A stretch of 64,000 nt of DNA from Bufo bufo (lineage: Eukaryota; Chordata; Amphibia; Anura; Bufonidae), in NCBI RefSeq assembly GCF_905171765.1, contig NC_053392.1:448412837-448476836 (forward strand). The letters are read 5' to 3'. The position numbers were made by a program, and so were the translations under genes. The stretch's first letter is position 1. Each line of letters starts with the position of its first letter. Of the stretch, positions 40,213 to 50,629 are shown one piece after another. The notes beneath the pieces were generated by a model that saw nothing but the letters and a program-made list of their open reading frames with translations, did not search any database and was not told the DNA's origin.

Positions 40213-40319
40213 CTCACTGTATGTGCCATCATCATTGCACTCTGGGATAAACACTTGCTGAAATTCTTTGCGGGCTTGTTCTTGAGTGTATTTCCTCTCT
40301 GCAACACATCTGGAAACAT
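40213..40319 (-). CDS. SMOC2: SMOC2 exon between Kazal and thyroglobulin domains
   Basis: On the minus strand the 107-bp exon reads (D)VSRCVAERKYTQEQARKEF, then QQVFIPECNDDGTYSE. This matches vertebrate SMOC2 just after the follistatin/Kazal-like domain and into the first thyroglobulin type-1 domain. The acceptor is TTTTAAG (complement of 40320-40326). The donor is GAG then GTTGG (GT complement at 40211-40212). It enters in phase 1 (the missing first base completes an Asp codon) and ends on a codon boundary, so it splices in frame to 16158-16257 and gives TYSE-VQCH across the junction; a Q is usual where E stands. Other SMOC2 exons were looked for and not found in the window. Confidence 0.93.
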
Positions 40320-40408
40320 CTTAAAATAAATAATGGGGAAAAATGATGTTGTTATTATGTAATAGAAAAGCCTACATCTCCAACATTTACCATCTCAAGT
40401 TGACAGTC
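40320..40408. other. SMOC2 intron
   Basis: Short intron stretch between the exon acceptor and a Harbinger-like MITE. Confidence 0.6.
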
Positions 40409-40411
40409 TAA

Positions 40412-40838
40412 GGGTGGGTTTACACTAGCGTTAGGGATTTCATTATGGCTTTCCGTTATAACATGGTTATAACGGAAAATAACGGAATGCCCAGATAGAA
40501 TGCTTTCAGTCCTAATAGGAGTCAATGGGAAAGCACAATGGATCAGTTTGGATCCCGTTATGCAAGACGGAAAACCAAGTCCTGTCGACAGGACATTGTT
40601 TTCAGTCTTGCATAACGGGACCCAGACGGATCTGTTTTGATTCCCATAGACTTCTATTAGTACGGAGAGCAAACGGAATGCAATTTAAAGGCTTACGCTT
40701 TGCATTCCGTCATAATACAAGTCTATGGGCAGAAGAACGGATCCGTCCTTCCGTTTTATGGATTCCGTTATTTTCCATTATAACCATGTTATAATGGAAA
40801 GCCGTAACAGAATCCCTAACGCTAGTGTGAACCCACCC
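40412..40838. mobile_element. Harbinger-like MITE
   Basis: Ends GGGTGGGTTTACACTAGCGT and ACGCTAGTGTGAACCCACCC are inverted copies, flanked by TAA at 40409-40411 and 40839-40841, the 3-bp duplication typical of PIF/Harbinger. The body is largely self-complementary (CCGTTATAAC with GTTATAACGG; CAAGACGGAA and CTTGCATAACGG). No coding capacity. The SMOC2 exon is only about 90 bases away. Confidence 0.85.
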
Positions 40839-40841
40839 TAA

Positions 40842-43285
40842 ACCACAAGCTTATACTTCGAGCTTCACAATTTATAGTGAAAATGTTTTTACAATACATA
40901 TACTAGTGTTCACAAATAAATTGGGATGTAACCTGTAGCTAAAAAAACAAAGTATTAATAGTCTCAGACTAGCGTACCCTGGGCCCTTTGTGATACCGCA
41001 CAGTCCCTTCAATGGTCTTTACTTCCTAGTTTTCCTTGACACACATAGAAAATGACAACTAAACCAATCAGTGGCCATAGAAATGACCACCAAAGCCAGT
41101 GATCGGATAAGCAGTGCACACATTTTCTGTGTGTTAAGAGGGAGCAGGAACCAGCAAACAGCCTGTAAAGAGAATCTCCAGGATCGTTTTACTCAAGGAT
41201 GATATAAGGAAACAAGCAGAGAAACGTAACTTGGAACAACAGCTCCACTGATCTCATGCGGAGTAACACAAACTTCTCACAAGAGGAAACTGGCTTAGAG
41301 GTTAAAACAGTCTCTCACAGTGGGCATAGTCTTCGTGGCAAACACACAATCTCTCATGGTTTCTTTTTGGGGGACACCGGCTTACTTTCTCACACACTCT
41401 GTCTCCTCTGATGACAGGTTCCAATCTGGCTCTCTCTTTCTCTTCTGGTTGTGCTGAGCTTTAATGAGCAATGACAAACTTGCCATGGCGTCTCCTTCTC
41501 AGTACCATTAATAAAGATGGCAGATGCTGTTTGTGACAGGCCATAGCAACACTCCAAACAGTGCACTCTGAACACTCTACTAAGGTGTTTCTACAGGCTG
41601 TGGATCCTTTCCATCCAGCACACCAATGTATAATCTGTACACATCTAAACAAGTTGCAGTATTCCTTTTTGCCATACCCACCACACTCCCTGTATCTGAA
41701 CTTCAGATGGTCTCTACTTGGCACAGCCACACTCTATATTGATTTTTCAAACTTGTAGAAAACTGGCTGGACTATACTAGCTGACCTGGCTATTCAGAAG
41801 TCTATTTATGATCCAGCCTGTGAAGACTATAAAGTTTGTCTACCCTGATTTGTGTCTTGCTGCCATGTCAATCCTTTCTGGGTCCTTGAGTGGTGTGCCA
41901 ATTGACAAGTGTCACTCACTTCTATTTTAAAACTACAACTCCTCTCTCCACTAGGGTAGCATTTCCCAGTTCATTTTCTGCTGCGTGCTAACAACCATGA
42001 GGTCTTTCCTCAGATGTGCTACACAGTATGAGGATACCTTGTGTGTGACCGCTATTCTGATCCTTTACTCAACCCAGCTTTGCTGCATATCTGGCCTTAA
42101 CCCATTTATGGCTAACAGCAGCACATTTCTCCTCAATTCACAGTTTGTTTTATCAAAGTAACAGTGCGGTCTCCATCACAAAAAACTGCTGTAGCTATTA
42201 ACATTCTGCCTGAGGGTTTATGACTCAAATGGTTGTTTCACCTTTATCACAGACATACTTTGCACACTCTAATAATACTTTTGTGTAAGTTTATGATTCT
42301 CTCCAAAAAGGACACAATGCACATTCTGCACTGGCAGTTGTACAGGTTGTAGTATCCCTCTTTGTGACACACTCCACGTTCACTGTATATTTACTGCCTT
42401 TACTTAGAGTCGGTATACCACACTATGAGTGTTTCACACTCTCAGCAAGCTGGCTGGTCTGTACTGGTTGACCTGGCTACTTACAGGTCCACTGCGGTGG
42501 CTACCCCTGGTCCAGGCTACCTTTCTAGAGAGTTGTAGAGATAGTTACACAGAGGTCTTCTTAGTGGTCCAAGCTACCTTTCTACAGAGTTGTAGAGATA
42601 GTCACACAGATGTCTTCTTAGTGGTGATTACTGCTGTAATACTTCAGTACTGCTCATTATTATATGGCTCCATCCTAGGCATTCCATGCCTAAGAGGTTT
42701 TAGGACCGAAACATCATGTATATGTTTTCACTTCTGTGGATTACAATTAAATAAATTTACAAGCATCATATTTACTTTGAGTGACAAGTATTTATTATTG
42801 AATCTAATGTGTATGGGGAGCTCCCGTCTCTTCCCCAACAGCTGATGTTGGGGGAGAAAAGGTTTGGGAGAATTAAATTTTTTTTTGCTGTTTGGTTCTC
42901 CTAAGAGATAAGCCACAGCCAGGTGTCTTACAGTGTCCTTATCCTCTCTCCCTATAGAAAATATATACATGTTCAGCTGAACTGAGCATGTATGTGCCTG
43001 AGGAAGTCAGAATAGATAGCTATTGGCTGACAGCCATTAAAGGCTGTCAGCCTTCTGTGCCCCCCACCCACCTCTAGGAAACAGCAAGCAGAAAATTATT
43101 ACGCTGAAACCAAAGAATAATCTTAAAATAAAATCTTCCTGTAGTTCCAATGATAATCTGGCCCCTGTTTTAAACTAATTATCCCCTGAAAGCCTTCATT
43201 TTTAATCTCAGATGCCGCAATCAGCGATGAACACGGCATGTAAGGGGTTTAATGACAAGGGCAGCGCAATCGCAGTTCCCCCTCA
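40842..43285. other. unassigned intronic sequence with one tandem duplication
   Basis: No gene or known family recognised in this 2.4 kb. A 57-bp block starting GGTCCAGGCTACC is duplicated at 42509 and 42566. Some phrases recur loosely (GGCTGG then ACTATACTAGCTGACCTGGC near 41763, and GGCTGGTCTGTACTGGTTGACCTGGC near 42450), suggesting an older duplicated repeat, possibly LTR-like. Confidence 0.4.
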
Positions 43286-43415
43286 TTGCATCCACTACAT
43301 ATAAAGAAATGTGCTTCGTGACAAACTAATTTGTCACAAAGCAAATTTCTTTGTAAAATTTGGTGAAGCGGCCAATCTGAATTTACCATAACTTCGCTCA
43401 TCTCTATTTTCCACT
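43286..43415 (-). mobile_element. hAT MITE end
   Basis: On the minus strand the end reads AGAGATGAGCGAAGTTATGG, a common frog hAT terminus, followed by a small hairpin (TTTGTCACAAAGCAAA with TTTCTTTGT and GTGCTTCGTGACAAACTAATTTGTCAC). The other end was not located. Confidence 0.45.
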
Positions 43416-43764
43416 TCAAAAAAGGTTTAAAATAAGCATATGATTGATTTAAATTGCAATTCACATTGTAGTTTACATGTGGTGTTGGAATCAGTATTCG
43501 TAGGTGGGGTTAACGATGACAGACTTCACATGCACCAATACTTCCAAATTAGTTATTTACATCCATAACAAAATAATGGAAGCCAAACCTTAGTCTTGAC
43601 TTTGAGAAAGTTCACAATCAAACATAGAAAATACGTGCCTGTCTGGGCACTAACTAAACAATGGTTTCCTCACCTATACTCAGCAATAACATTAAATCAG
43701 GCTTTGCACAACAAGCAAGTCTTTCAGCTTCCAGGCACTTAACACTGAATGAGCATTTAATGAA
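43416..43764. other. unassigned intronic sequence
   Basis: Nothing recognised; short frames without domains. Confidence 0.4.
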
Positions 43765-44439
43765 TAGTGATGAGTGACAGGGGCAATATTCAAATTCACG
43801 ATATTTTGCGAATATTTGGTAGAATATTTGTCATATATTCGAGAATTCGCAAATTGAAGATTATTTTCTTGATCGCGGAAAATTGACAATGTAATATTCA
43901 TGTAATGTGCTCGAAATACAGGCGTGGGTCACTATAGCTACATTTTTCAAACTGCTAGAAGTTTCCTGAGACTGGAGAAAATGGTTGGCACGGCAGAACA
44001 TTACAAATAGCTTTATATGCAGATAGAGTGCTCCAATATATTTGCAATTGCGAAATTGGCACCAATGATGTGAATATTTTGGCGCAATACGTGCAACTTC
44101 ACATTTTAACAGGTCTGACTACTTATTAGTGATTGGTGCACTAAGTATTGTTGTGAACTTGTGACATCACAGCACTAAGTATTTATGTATGTATGTAGCA
44201 TAGATACATACTGTAGATTCACAATGAAGGCATCAAAACTATGGCATCCACACATGTGGAATTATATACATAACAAACAAGTGTGAAACAACTGAAAATA
44301 TGTCATATTCTAGGTTCTTCAAAGTAGCCACCTTTTGCTTTGATTACTGCTTTGCACACTCTTGGCTTCAAGAGGTAGTCCCCTGAAATGGTTTTCACTT
44401 CACATGTGTGCCCTGTCAGGTTTAATAAGTGGGATTTCT

Positions 44440-44550
44440 TGAAAAATATTTGTAAACTGGGATTCAATAAAACGTAACCTTTACTAGGTCATTTTAAATG
44501 ACCTAGTAAAGGTTACGTTTTATTGAATCCCAGTTTACAAATATTTTTCA
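44440..44550. repeat. 111-bp near-perfect palindrome
   Basis: Arms of 55 bases (TGAAAAATATTTGTAAACTG to TAAAGGTTACG, mirrored) centre at 44495 in GGTCATTTTAAATGACC. It is not present in the other Tc1 copies of this window. Confidence 0.95.
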
Positions 44551-44728
44551 GCTATATTTGGGTGAAACTACATACCACGTACATGCACCAGTCAAGTGGT
44601 ATAGATAATTGTTTTTAAGTGGGATTTCTTGCCTTATAAATGGGGTTGGGACCATCAGTTGCGTTGAGGAGAAGTCAGGTGGATACACAGCTGATAGTCC
44701 TACTGAATAGACTGTTAGAATTTGTATT

Positions 44729-45114
44729 ATGGCGAGAAAAAAGCAGCTAAGTAAAGAAAAACGAGTGGCCATCATTACTTTAAGAAATGATGGTCAGTCA
44801 GTCAGCTGAAAAATTGGGAAAACTTTGAAAGTTAGGGCTAGTTGACCATGAAGGAGAGTGATGGGGTGCTGAGCCAGATTACCTGGCCTCCACAGTCACC
44901 GGACCTAAACCCAATCGAGATGGTTTGGGGTGAGCTGGACCGCAGAGTGAAGGCAAAAGGGCCAACAAGTGCCAAGCATCTCTGGGAACTCCTTCAAGAC
45001 TGTTGGAAGACCATTTCAGGGGACTACCTCTTGAAGCTCATCAAGAGAATGCCAAGAGTGTGCAAAGCAGTAATCAAAGCAAAAGGTGGCTACTTTGAAG
45101 AACCTAGAATATGA
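44729..45114 (+). pseudogene. Tc1-like transposase, start and end only
   Basis: It starts MARKKQLSKEKRVAIITLRN at 44729, then has a stop (near 44808) and a deletion that removes most of the catalytic domain. The C-terminus resumes at about 44870 with ITWPPQSPDLNPIEMVW (the final glutamate) and ends IKAKGGYFEEPRI at 45114. About 180 residues are lost. Inactive. Confidence 0.9.
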
Positions 45115-45898
45115 CATATTTTCAGTTGTTTCACACTTGTTTGTTATGTATATAATTCCACATGTGTTAATTCATAGTTTTGATGCCTTCATAGTCATGA
45201 AAATAAAGAAAACTTTTTGAATGAGAAGGTGTGTCCAAACTTTTGGTTTGTACTGTATATCAGCTAACTAACTATCTAATGACACAACAACGATGCACAG
45301 AGCACAGCAATAACACTTCTGTCTCTCTCAGATCTGCAAAATACTGCATACAAGGGCTCTTGGGGAGGTTCTGATATTGTAAGGGGTAGGAAACTTTCCT
45401 ATTGGTTGCTAGGGATGTTGCTAAGCTCAGACAAAGACATTGTAGCCTTCTCATTGGCCCACAAGCAAGAGAAAAAAAAATCTAGAATATTCGAAATTAC
45501 AAATATATATCAATATATTCTAAATATTCGCGAATAATATTCACTATTCGAATATTCGAGTCCAACACTTGTCCGCAATTGCGGACAAGAATAGGGCATG
45601 TTCTACAAACCGGATTCCAAAAAAGTTGGGACACTAAACAAATTGTGAATAAAAACTGAATGCAATGATGTGGAGATGGCAAATGTTAATATTTTATTTG
45701 TAATAGAACGTAGATGACAGATCAAACGTTTAATCCGAGTAAATGTATCATTTTAAAGGAAAAATATGTTGATTCCAATTTTCACGGTGTCAACAAATCC
45801 CCAAAAAGTTGGGACAAGTAGCAATAAGAGGCTGGAAAAAGTAAATTTGAGTATAACGAAGAGCTGGAAGACCAATTAACACTAATTAGGTCAATTGG

Positions 45899-46267
45899 GG
45901 AAATTGTGGAATGATTGGATGTCTCATACTCATATTGTGTTATAAACTATGACAGAAGTTTTCTTACTCCTTTTCATGGGGGGAGGGGGGGATGGGGTGG
46001 GAAGGGAGGGGGAAAGAGCGTTAATTGGATATGCTTTGTGCCATAAAAAGTGTTTGGGGATATATCTTGTATTGATGTTGTATATTGTATACATTTTCAG
46101 GTACCCATGATTGATTATTCCTTACTGCTGTAGTTGGCATTTTGCCTGATGATGCAATTTATTATTGTATTTTGTATTTTATTTTTGTATGTTCCATGGT
46201 AAAATGTATAAGTGTCTACAGAAAATGATTATATCATAAAACAATAAAAACGATTTGATTCAAAAAA
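45899..46267 (+). mobile_element. 5'-truncated L1 3' end
   Basis: It is flanked by a 15-bp duplication AATTAGGTCAATTGG (45884-45898 and 46268-46282). It has a G-rich tract (GGGGGGAGGGGGGG-like, about 45979-46012), AATAAAAACG as a poly-A signal, and ends in an A run. These are classic marks of an L1 insertion by target-primed reverse transcription, plus orientation. Only 3' untranslated sequence is present. Confidence 0.9.
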
Positions 46268-46340
46268 AATTAGGTCAATTGGCAACATGATTAGATATAA
46301 AAAGAGCTTCTCAGAGTGGCAGTGTCTCTCAGAAGCCAAG

Positions 46341-47363
46341 ATGGGTAAAGGATCACCAATTCCCACAATGTTGCGCAGAAAGATAGTGGAGCAATATCAG
46401 AAAGGTGTTACCCAGCGAAAAATTGCAAAGACTTTGCATCTATCATCATCAACTGTGCATAACATCATCCGAAGAGCCAGAGAATCTGGAACAATCTCTG
46501 TGCGTAAGGGTCAAGGCCGTAAAACCATACTGGATGCCAGTGATCTCCGGGCCCTTAAACGACACTGCACTACAAACAGAAATGCTACTGTAAAGGAAAT
46601 CACAGAATGGGCTCAGGAATACTTCCAGAAACCATTGTCAGTGAACACAATCCACCGTGCCATCCGCCGTTTCCAGCTGAAACTCTACAGTGCAAAGTAG
46701 AAGCCATTTCTAAGCAAGATCCACAAGCTCAGGCGTTTTCACTGGGCCAGGGATCATTTAAAATGGAGTGTGGCAAAATGGAAGACTGTTCTGTGGTCAG
46801 ACGAGTCACGATTCAAAGTTCTTTTTGGAAATCTGGGACGCCATGTCATCCGGACCAAAGAGGACAAGGACAACCAAAGTTGTTATTAACGCTCAGTTCA
46901 GAAGCCTGCATCTCTGATGGCATGGGGTTGCATGAGTGCGTGTGGCATGGGCAGCTTGCATGTCTGGAAAGGCACCATCAATGCAGAAAAATATATTCAG
47001 GTTCTAGAACAACATATGCTCCCATCCAGACGTCATCTCTTTCAGGGAAGACCCTGCATTTTTCAACAAGATAATGCCAGACCACATTCTGCATCAATCA
47101 CAACATCATGGCTGCGTAGGAGAAGGATCCGGGTTCTGAAATGGCCAGTCTGCAGTCCAGATCTTTCACCTATAGAGAACATTTGGCACATCATAAAGAG
47201 GAAGGTGCAACAAAGAAGGCCCAAGACGATTGAACAGTTAGAGGCCTGTATTAGACAAGAATGGGAGAGCATTCCTATTTCTAAACTTGAGAAACTGGTC
47301 TCCTCGGTCCCCAGACGTCTGTTGAGTGTTGTAAGAAGAAGGGGAGATGCCACACAGTGGTGA
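46341..47363 (+). pseudogene. Tc1-like transposase with two stop codons
   Basis: The frame from ATG 46341 (MGKGSPIPTMLRRKIVEQYQ) runs to 47363 in a single phase, about 340 residues, the normal family length. Helix-turn-helix at QRKIAKTLHLSSSTVHNII (about 46415-46475) and a second near TIHRAIRRF. Catalytic D in LWSDESRF (about 46795), D in QQDNARPHSA (about 47070), E in SPDLSPIENIW (about 47160). Stops are TAG at 46698-46700 and TAA near 46882; no frameshift. Almost complete, so the inactivation is mild and recent relative to the others. Confidence 0.93.
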
Positions 47364-47727
47364 AAATGGCCTTGTCCCAACTTTTTGGGGATTTGTTGAC
47401 ACCATGAAATTCTGATTCAACATATTTTTCCCTTAAAATGGTACATTTTCTCAGTTTAAACTTTTGTTCCGTGATTTATGTTCTATTCTGAATAAAATAT
47501 TAGAAGTTGGCACCTCCACATCATTGCATTCAGTTTTTATTCACGATTTGTATAGTGTCCCAACTTTTTTGGAATCCGGTTTGTATTTTTTGGGAACGAA
47601 AATGCGGACTCGGAAGTGCGGTTCCGCATTTACGGATCCGGGCCACACATCGTGTAAAATGAATGGGTCCACAATTCCGTTCCGCAAAATGCGGAACGGA
47701 ATTGCAGATGTGTGAATGGACCCTAAG

Positions 47728-47945
47728 GGGAAGAACTCAATGATGTTGAGATCAGAGTTCTGTGGGGGTCATATCACCACCTCCAAGACTGTTCTTTATG
47801 CTGAAGATTGTTCTTAATGACATCAACAGTATGCTTGTTGTCCTACTGCAGAATAAATTTTAAGCCAATCAGATGCCTCTCTGATGGTACTGCATAAGTA
47901 GCTGTGTGTTTCTCTGCATTGTGGACACCATTAAGCCTTGTTATG
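47728..47945 (-). pseudogene. Tc1-like transposase fragment
   Basis: On the minus strand the translated sequence includes KFILQ-stop-DNKHTVDVIKNNLQ and further on PPQNSDLNIIEF, the second-D and final-E regions of another Tc1 family. The first and last thirds are absent and stops are present. Confidence 0.65.
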
Positions 47946-48649
47946 CTGGCAGCCAGTGTCCACTGCTGTCCTGCTTTCCCGGTCGGGCATGGTTGCTGCA
48001 TTCCTCAGCCCCTGTCTTTTGTAGCTACAGCACTCTAACAGCAGGCCAAAGTCTCAGTGTCCTGTGTGTATTGGGACTTGTATTCCTAGAAGCTGTCTGC
48101 AACACTGCAAGGGTTCATTTTCTCCTGCTTTGCGAGATGCATGGCTGTGTCCAATTGCTAATTAGCTGCTCCTATATATACCTGGCTGTTTCCTTTAGTG
48201 GTTGCCTGAGCAATAGGTCTCTACAGATGCTGTCAGGTCCTCTGCTCTGCTTGACCCTGTAAAGAGCTACATTCGTTTTTCCACCTGTGTACCAACTTCT
48301 GCCTGTTTCCTGGACTCTCTGGATTCTCTGCTGCCTTACCCATGTCTGTTCACTGTGCTGATTCCTTGGTGCATTGCATCAGTGTCTCTGACCCTTGTTG
48401 TTCATCTGCAAGCTTTACCAGGACTATTACAAGAAGTAGTGGCCTGGTGACTCCCCTGCAGCAAAGACCAGATCACTGTATAGGGGTTAAAGGATGAAAA
48501 CCAGGGGACTTCCAGGACATTGCCCTCAGGAATGGCCCAAAGTGAAACTGGGTAGTTCCCACAGTGGTTCTGTACTATCCCAGACCTGTGGTTACTGCAA
48601 ATTGTTTATTGTTGTGTGATATGTTTTATTGTTTGCTTCTAACTGTAGC
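47946..48649 (+). other. possible solitary LTR or LTR-like repeat
   Basis: The region contains a TATA-like CTATATATACC (48173-48183), C/T-rich downstream sequence and no coding frame. It could be an LTR, but neither a second copy nor terminal TG/CA with a duplication can be shown. Confidence 0.25.
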
Positions 48650-48651
48650 TA

Positions 48652-50627
48652 CAGTAGGTGTTTGTGATATTGTGCTTTTAGCACGACAGCGTCGCGCTGA
48701 TACTCGGCGACATGGTGCCGAGATCTCGCACTCACTGGAATAGTGACAGCACATCCCAGCAAGCGCGTCATAGAAGCGACGGGAGATCCGACTTGGATTC
48801 CCGCCAATTCTACACGTGTGCGGCGTTTGTTATGAATCCTGAGGGGGAAGTCCCCGGCATGGGTCCCCACCTCAGGAGCATACCGGGCCCTTAGGTCTGT
48901 TATGGGTTGTAAGGAGAGCCCCCTCTACGCCAAAAAAAACGGCGTAGGGGGTCCCCCTACAATCCATACCAGACCCGTATCCAAAGCACGCTACCCGGCC
49001 AGCCAGGAAGGGAGTGGGGACGAGCGAGCGCCCCCCCCCCCCCCTCCTGAGCCATACCAGGCTGTATGCCCTCAACATGGGGGGGTTGGGTGCTCTGGGG
49101 CAGGGGGCGCACTGCGGCCCCCCCACCTCAGAGCACCCTGTCCCCATGTTGATGAGGACAGGGCCCCTTCCCGACAACCCTGGCCGTTGGTTGTCGGGGT
49201 ATGCGGGCGGGAGGCTTATCGGAATCTGGGAGCCCCCTTTAATAAGGGGGCCCCCAGATACCGGCCCCCCACCCTAAGTGAATGAGTATGGGGTACATCG
49301 TACCCCTACCCATTCACCTGCAAGAAAAGTGGTAAAAACACAAATAAACCACACAGTGTATTAAAATATTTTATTTTTCTGCTCCGGAGGCCGCCCCCTG
49401 TCTTCTTTATTAGCTCTTTTACCAGGGGGGGCTCTTCTTCTTCCGCTATCCCGACGGGTCTTCTCCGCTATCCGGGGGGTCTTCTCAACTCTCCGGGGTT
49501 CTCCTTCTGTCTTCGCCGCTCTCCGTTGTTGACTCGGCGCACCCCGGTTCTTCGTCTCGCGAGATCTCGGATTTTAAATAAAAATTTAGCGAGACGAAGA
49601 TCCGGGGTTCTCCTTCTGTCTTCGCCGCTCTCCGTTGTTGACTCGGCGCACCCCGGTTCTTCGTCTCGCTAAATTTTTATTTAGAATCCGAGATCTCGCG
49701 AGACGAAGAACCGGGGTGCGCCGAGTCAACAACGGAGAGCGGCGAAGACAGAAGGAGAACCCCGGAGAGTTGAGAAGACCCCCCGGATAGCGGAGAAGAC
49801 CCGTCGGGATAGCGGAAGAAGAAGAGCCCCCCCTGGTAAAAGAGCTAATAAAGAAGACAGGGGGCGGCCTCCGGAGCAGAAAAATAAAATATTTTAATAC
49901 ACTGTGTGGTTTATTTGTGTTTTTACCACTTTTCTTGCAGGTGAATGGGTAGGGGTACGATGTACCCCATACTCATTCACTTAGGGTGGGGGGCCGGTAT
50001 CTGGGGGCCCCCTTATTAAAGGGGGCTCCCAGATTCCGATAAGCCTCCCGCCCGCATACCCCGACAACCAACGGCCAGGGTTGTCGGGAAGGGGCCCTGT
50101 CCTCATCAACATGGGGACAGGGTGCTCTGAGGTGGGGGGGCCGCAGTGCGCCCCCTGCCCCAGAGCACCCAACCCCCCCATGTTGAGGGCATGCAGCCTG
50201 GTACGGCTCAGGAGGGGGGGGGGGCGCTCGCTCGTCCCCACTCCCTTCCTGGCTGGCCGGGTAGCGTGCTTTGGATACGGGTCTGGTATGGATTGTAGGG
50301 GGACCCCCTACGCCGTTTTTTTTGGCGTAGGGGGGGCTCTCCTTACAACCCATAACAGACCTAAGGGCCCGGTATGCTCCTGAGGGGGGGACCCATGCCG
50401 GATTTTTATTTAAAATCCGGCGGGGACTTCCCCCTCAGAATTCATAACAAACGCCGCACACGTGTAGAATTTGCGGGAATCCAAGTCGGATCTCCCGTCG
50501 CTTCTATGACGGCTCTGTCTCCATCGCGGCAAGCCAGCTCGGCGCTGGCTCCCGCGATGGGGCTCGTAGGTGCTCAATCTCGCCGAGAAAGAGAGCGAGA
50601 TTGACACAAAATCGGGTTCACCTACTG
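48652..50627. mobile_element. 2-kb palindromic DNA element
   Basis: Ends CAGTAGGTG and CACCTACTG, flanked by TA. Nearly the whole element is an inverted repeat: arms about 48770-49658 and 49709-50520, centre near 49683. Arms carry the same features in opposite order: GGTCTGTTATGGGTTGTAAGG, C-runs, GCGTAGGGGG, AATATTTTATTTTTCTGCTC. The left arm has an extra 110 bases from an internal duplication near the centre (two copies of GGGGTTCTCCTTCTGTCTTC at 49493 and 49603). Long frames on both strands (48902-49285, 49973-50353) mirror each other and have no known domain, so they are not called genes. Outer 100-bp parts of the arms differ. Confidence 0.85.
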
Positions 50628-50629
50628 TA

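Larger units (their letters stand above)
44190..45258. mobile_element. Tc1 composite with inverted copies (foldback)
   Basis: The left segment (about 44207-44404) is an inverted copy of the right segment (about 45011-45200): GGCATCAAAACTATG to TTTCAGGGGACTACCTCTTG. Between them lie a separate 111-bp palindrome and a Tc1 transposase start and end. The right outer end AAACTTTTGGTTTGTACTGTAT is a Tc1 terminus, while the left outer terminus is missing. Two Tc1 pieces in opposite orientation were apparently joined. Confidence 0.75.
43765..45568. mobile_element. AT-rich hAT element carrying a Tc1 composite
   Basis: Left end TAGTGATGAGTGACAGGGGC followed by repeated GCGAATATT-type sequence; the right part has ATATTCGCGAATAATATTC and TATTCGAATATTCGAG (45515-45560). 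This is a familiar frog non-autonomous hAT type. The middle (about 44190-45258) is occupied by Tc1 sequence. The exact right end near 45560 is uncertain because another repeat follows at once. Confidence 0.55.
45606..47583 (+). mobile_element. Tc1-like transposon carrying an L1 insertion
   Basis: Ends CAAACCGGATTCCAAAAAAG and the complement at 47564-47583, with TA on both sides. Inverted repeats extend about 190 bases at each end and include a second motif pair, AAATCCCCAAAAAGTTGGGAC and GTCCCAACTTTTTGGGGATTT. The element contains a transposase pseudogene and a 369-bp L1 tail in its left part. Confidence 0.92.
45569..47723. mobile_element. Harbinger-like MITE split by a Tc1 element
   Basis: Left part TGTCCGCAATTGCGGACAAG to GGCATGTTC (45569-45603) and right part from TTTTTTGGGAACG to GTGTGAATGGACCC (47586-47723), followed by TAA. 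GTTCCGCATTT, GGAACGGAATT and TGCGGAC are self-complementary pieces of a known frog MITE type. The two parts join at TA when the Tc1 element 45606-47583 is removed. The left end is imperfect. Confidence 0.6.

Noticed and set aside
41390..42845. LTR retrotransposon in the unassigned 41-43 kb stretch
   Set aside because: Some duplicated phrases suggest an old repeat, but no LTR pair, primer site or coding motif could be shown.
48902..50383. Proline/glycine-rich genes in the palindromic element
   Set aside because: Frames overlap on both strands and depend on GC-rich repeats; no start context or domain. Kept only as a low-interest observation.
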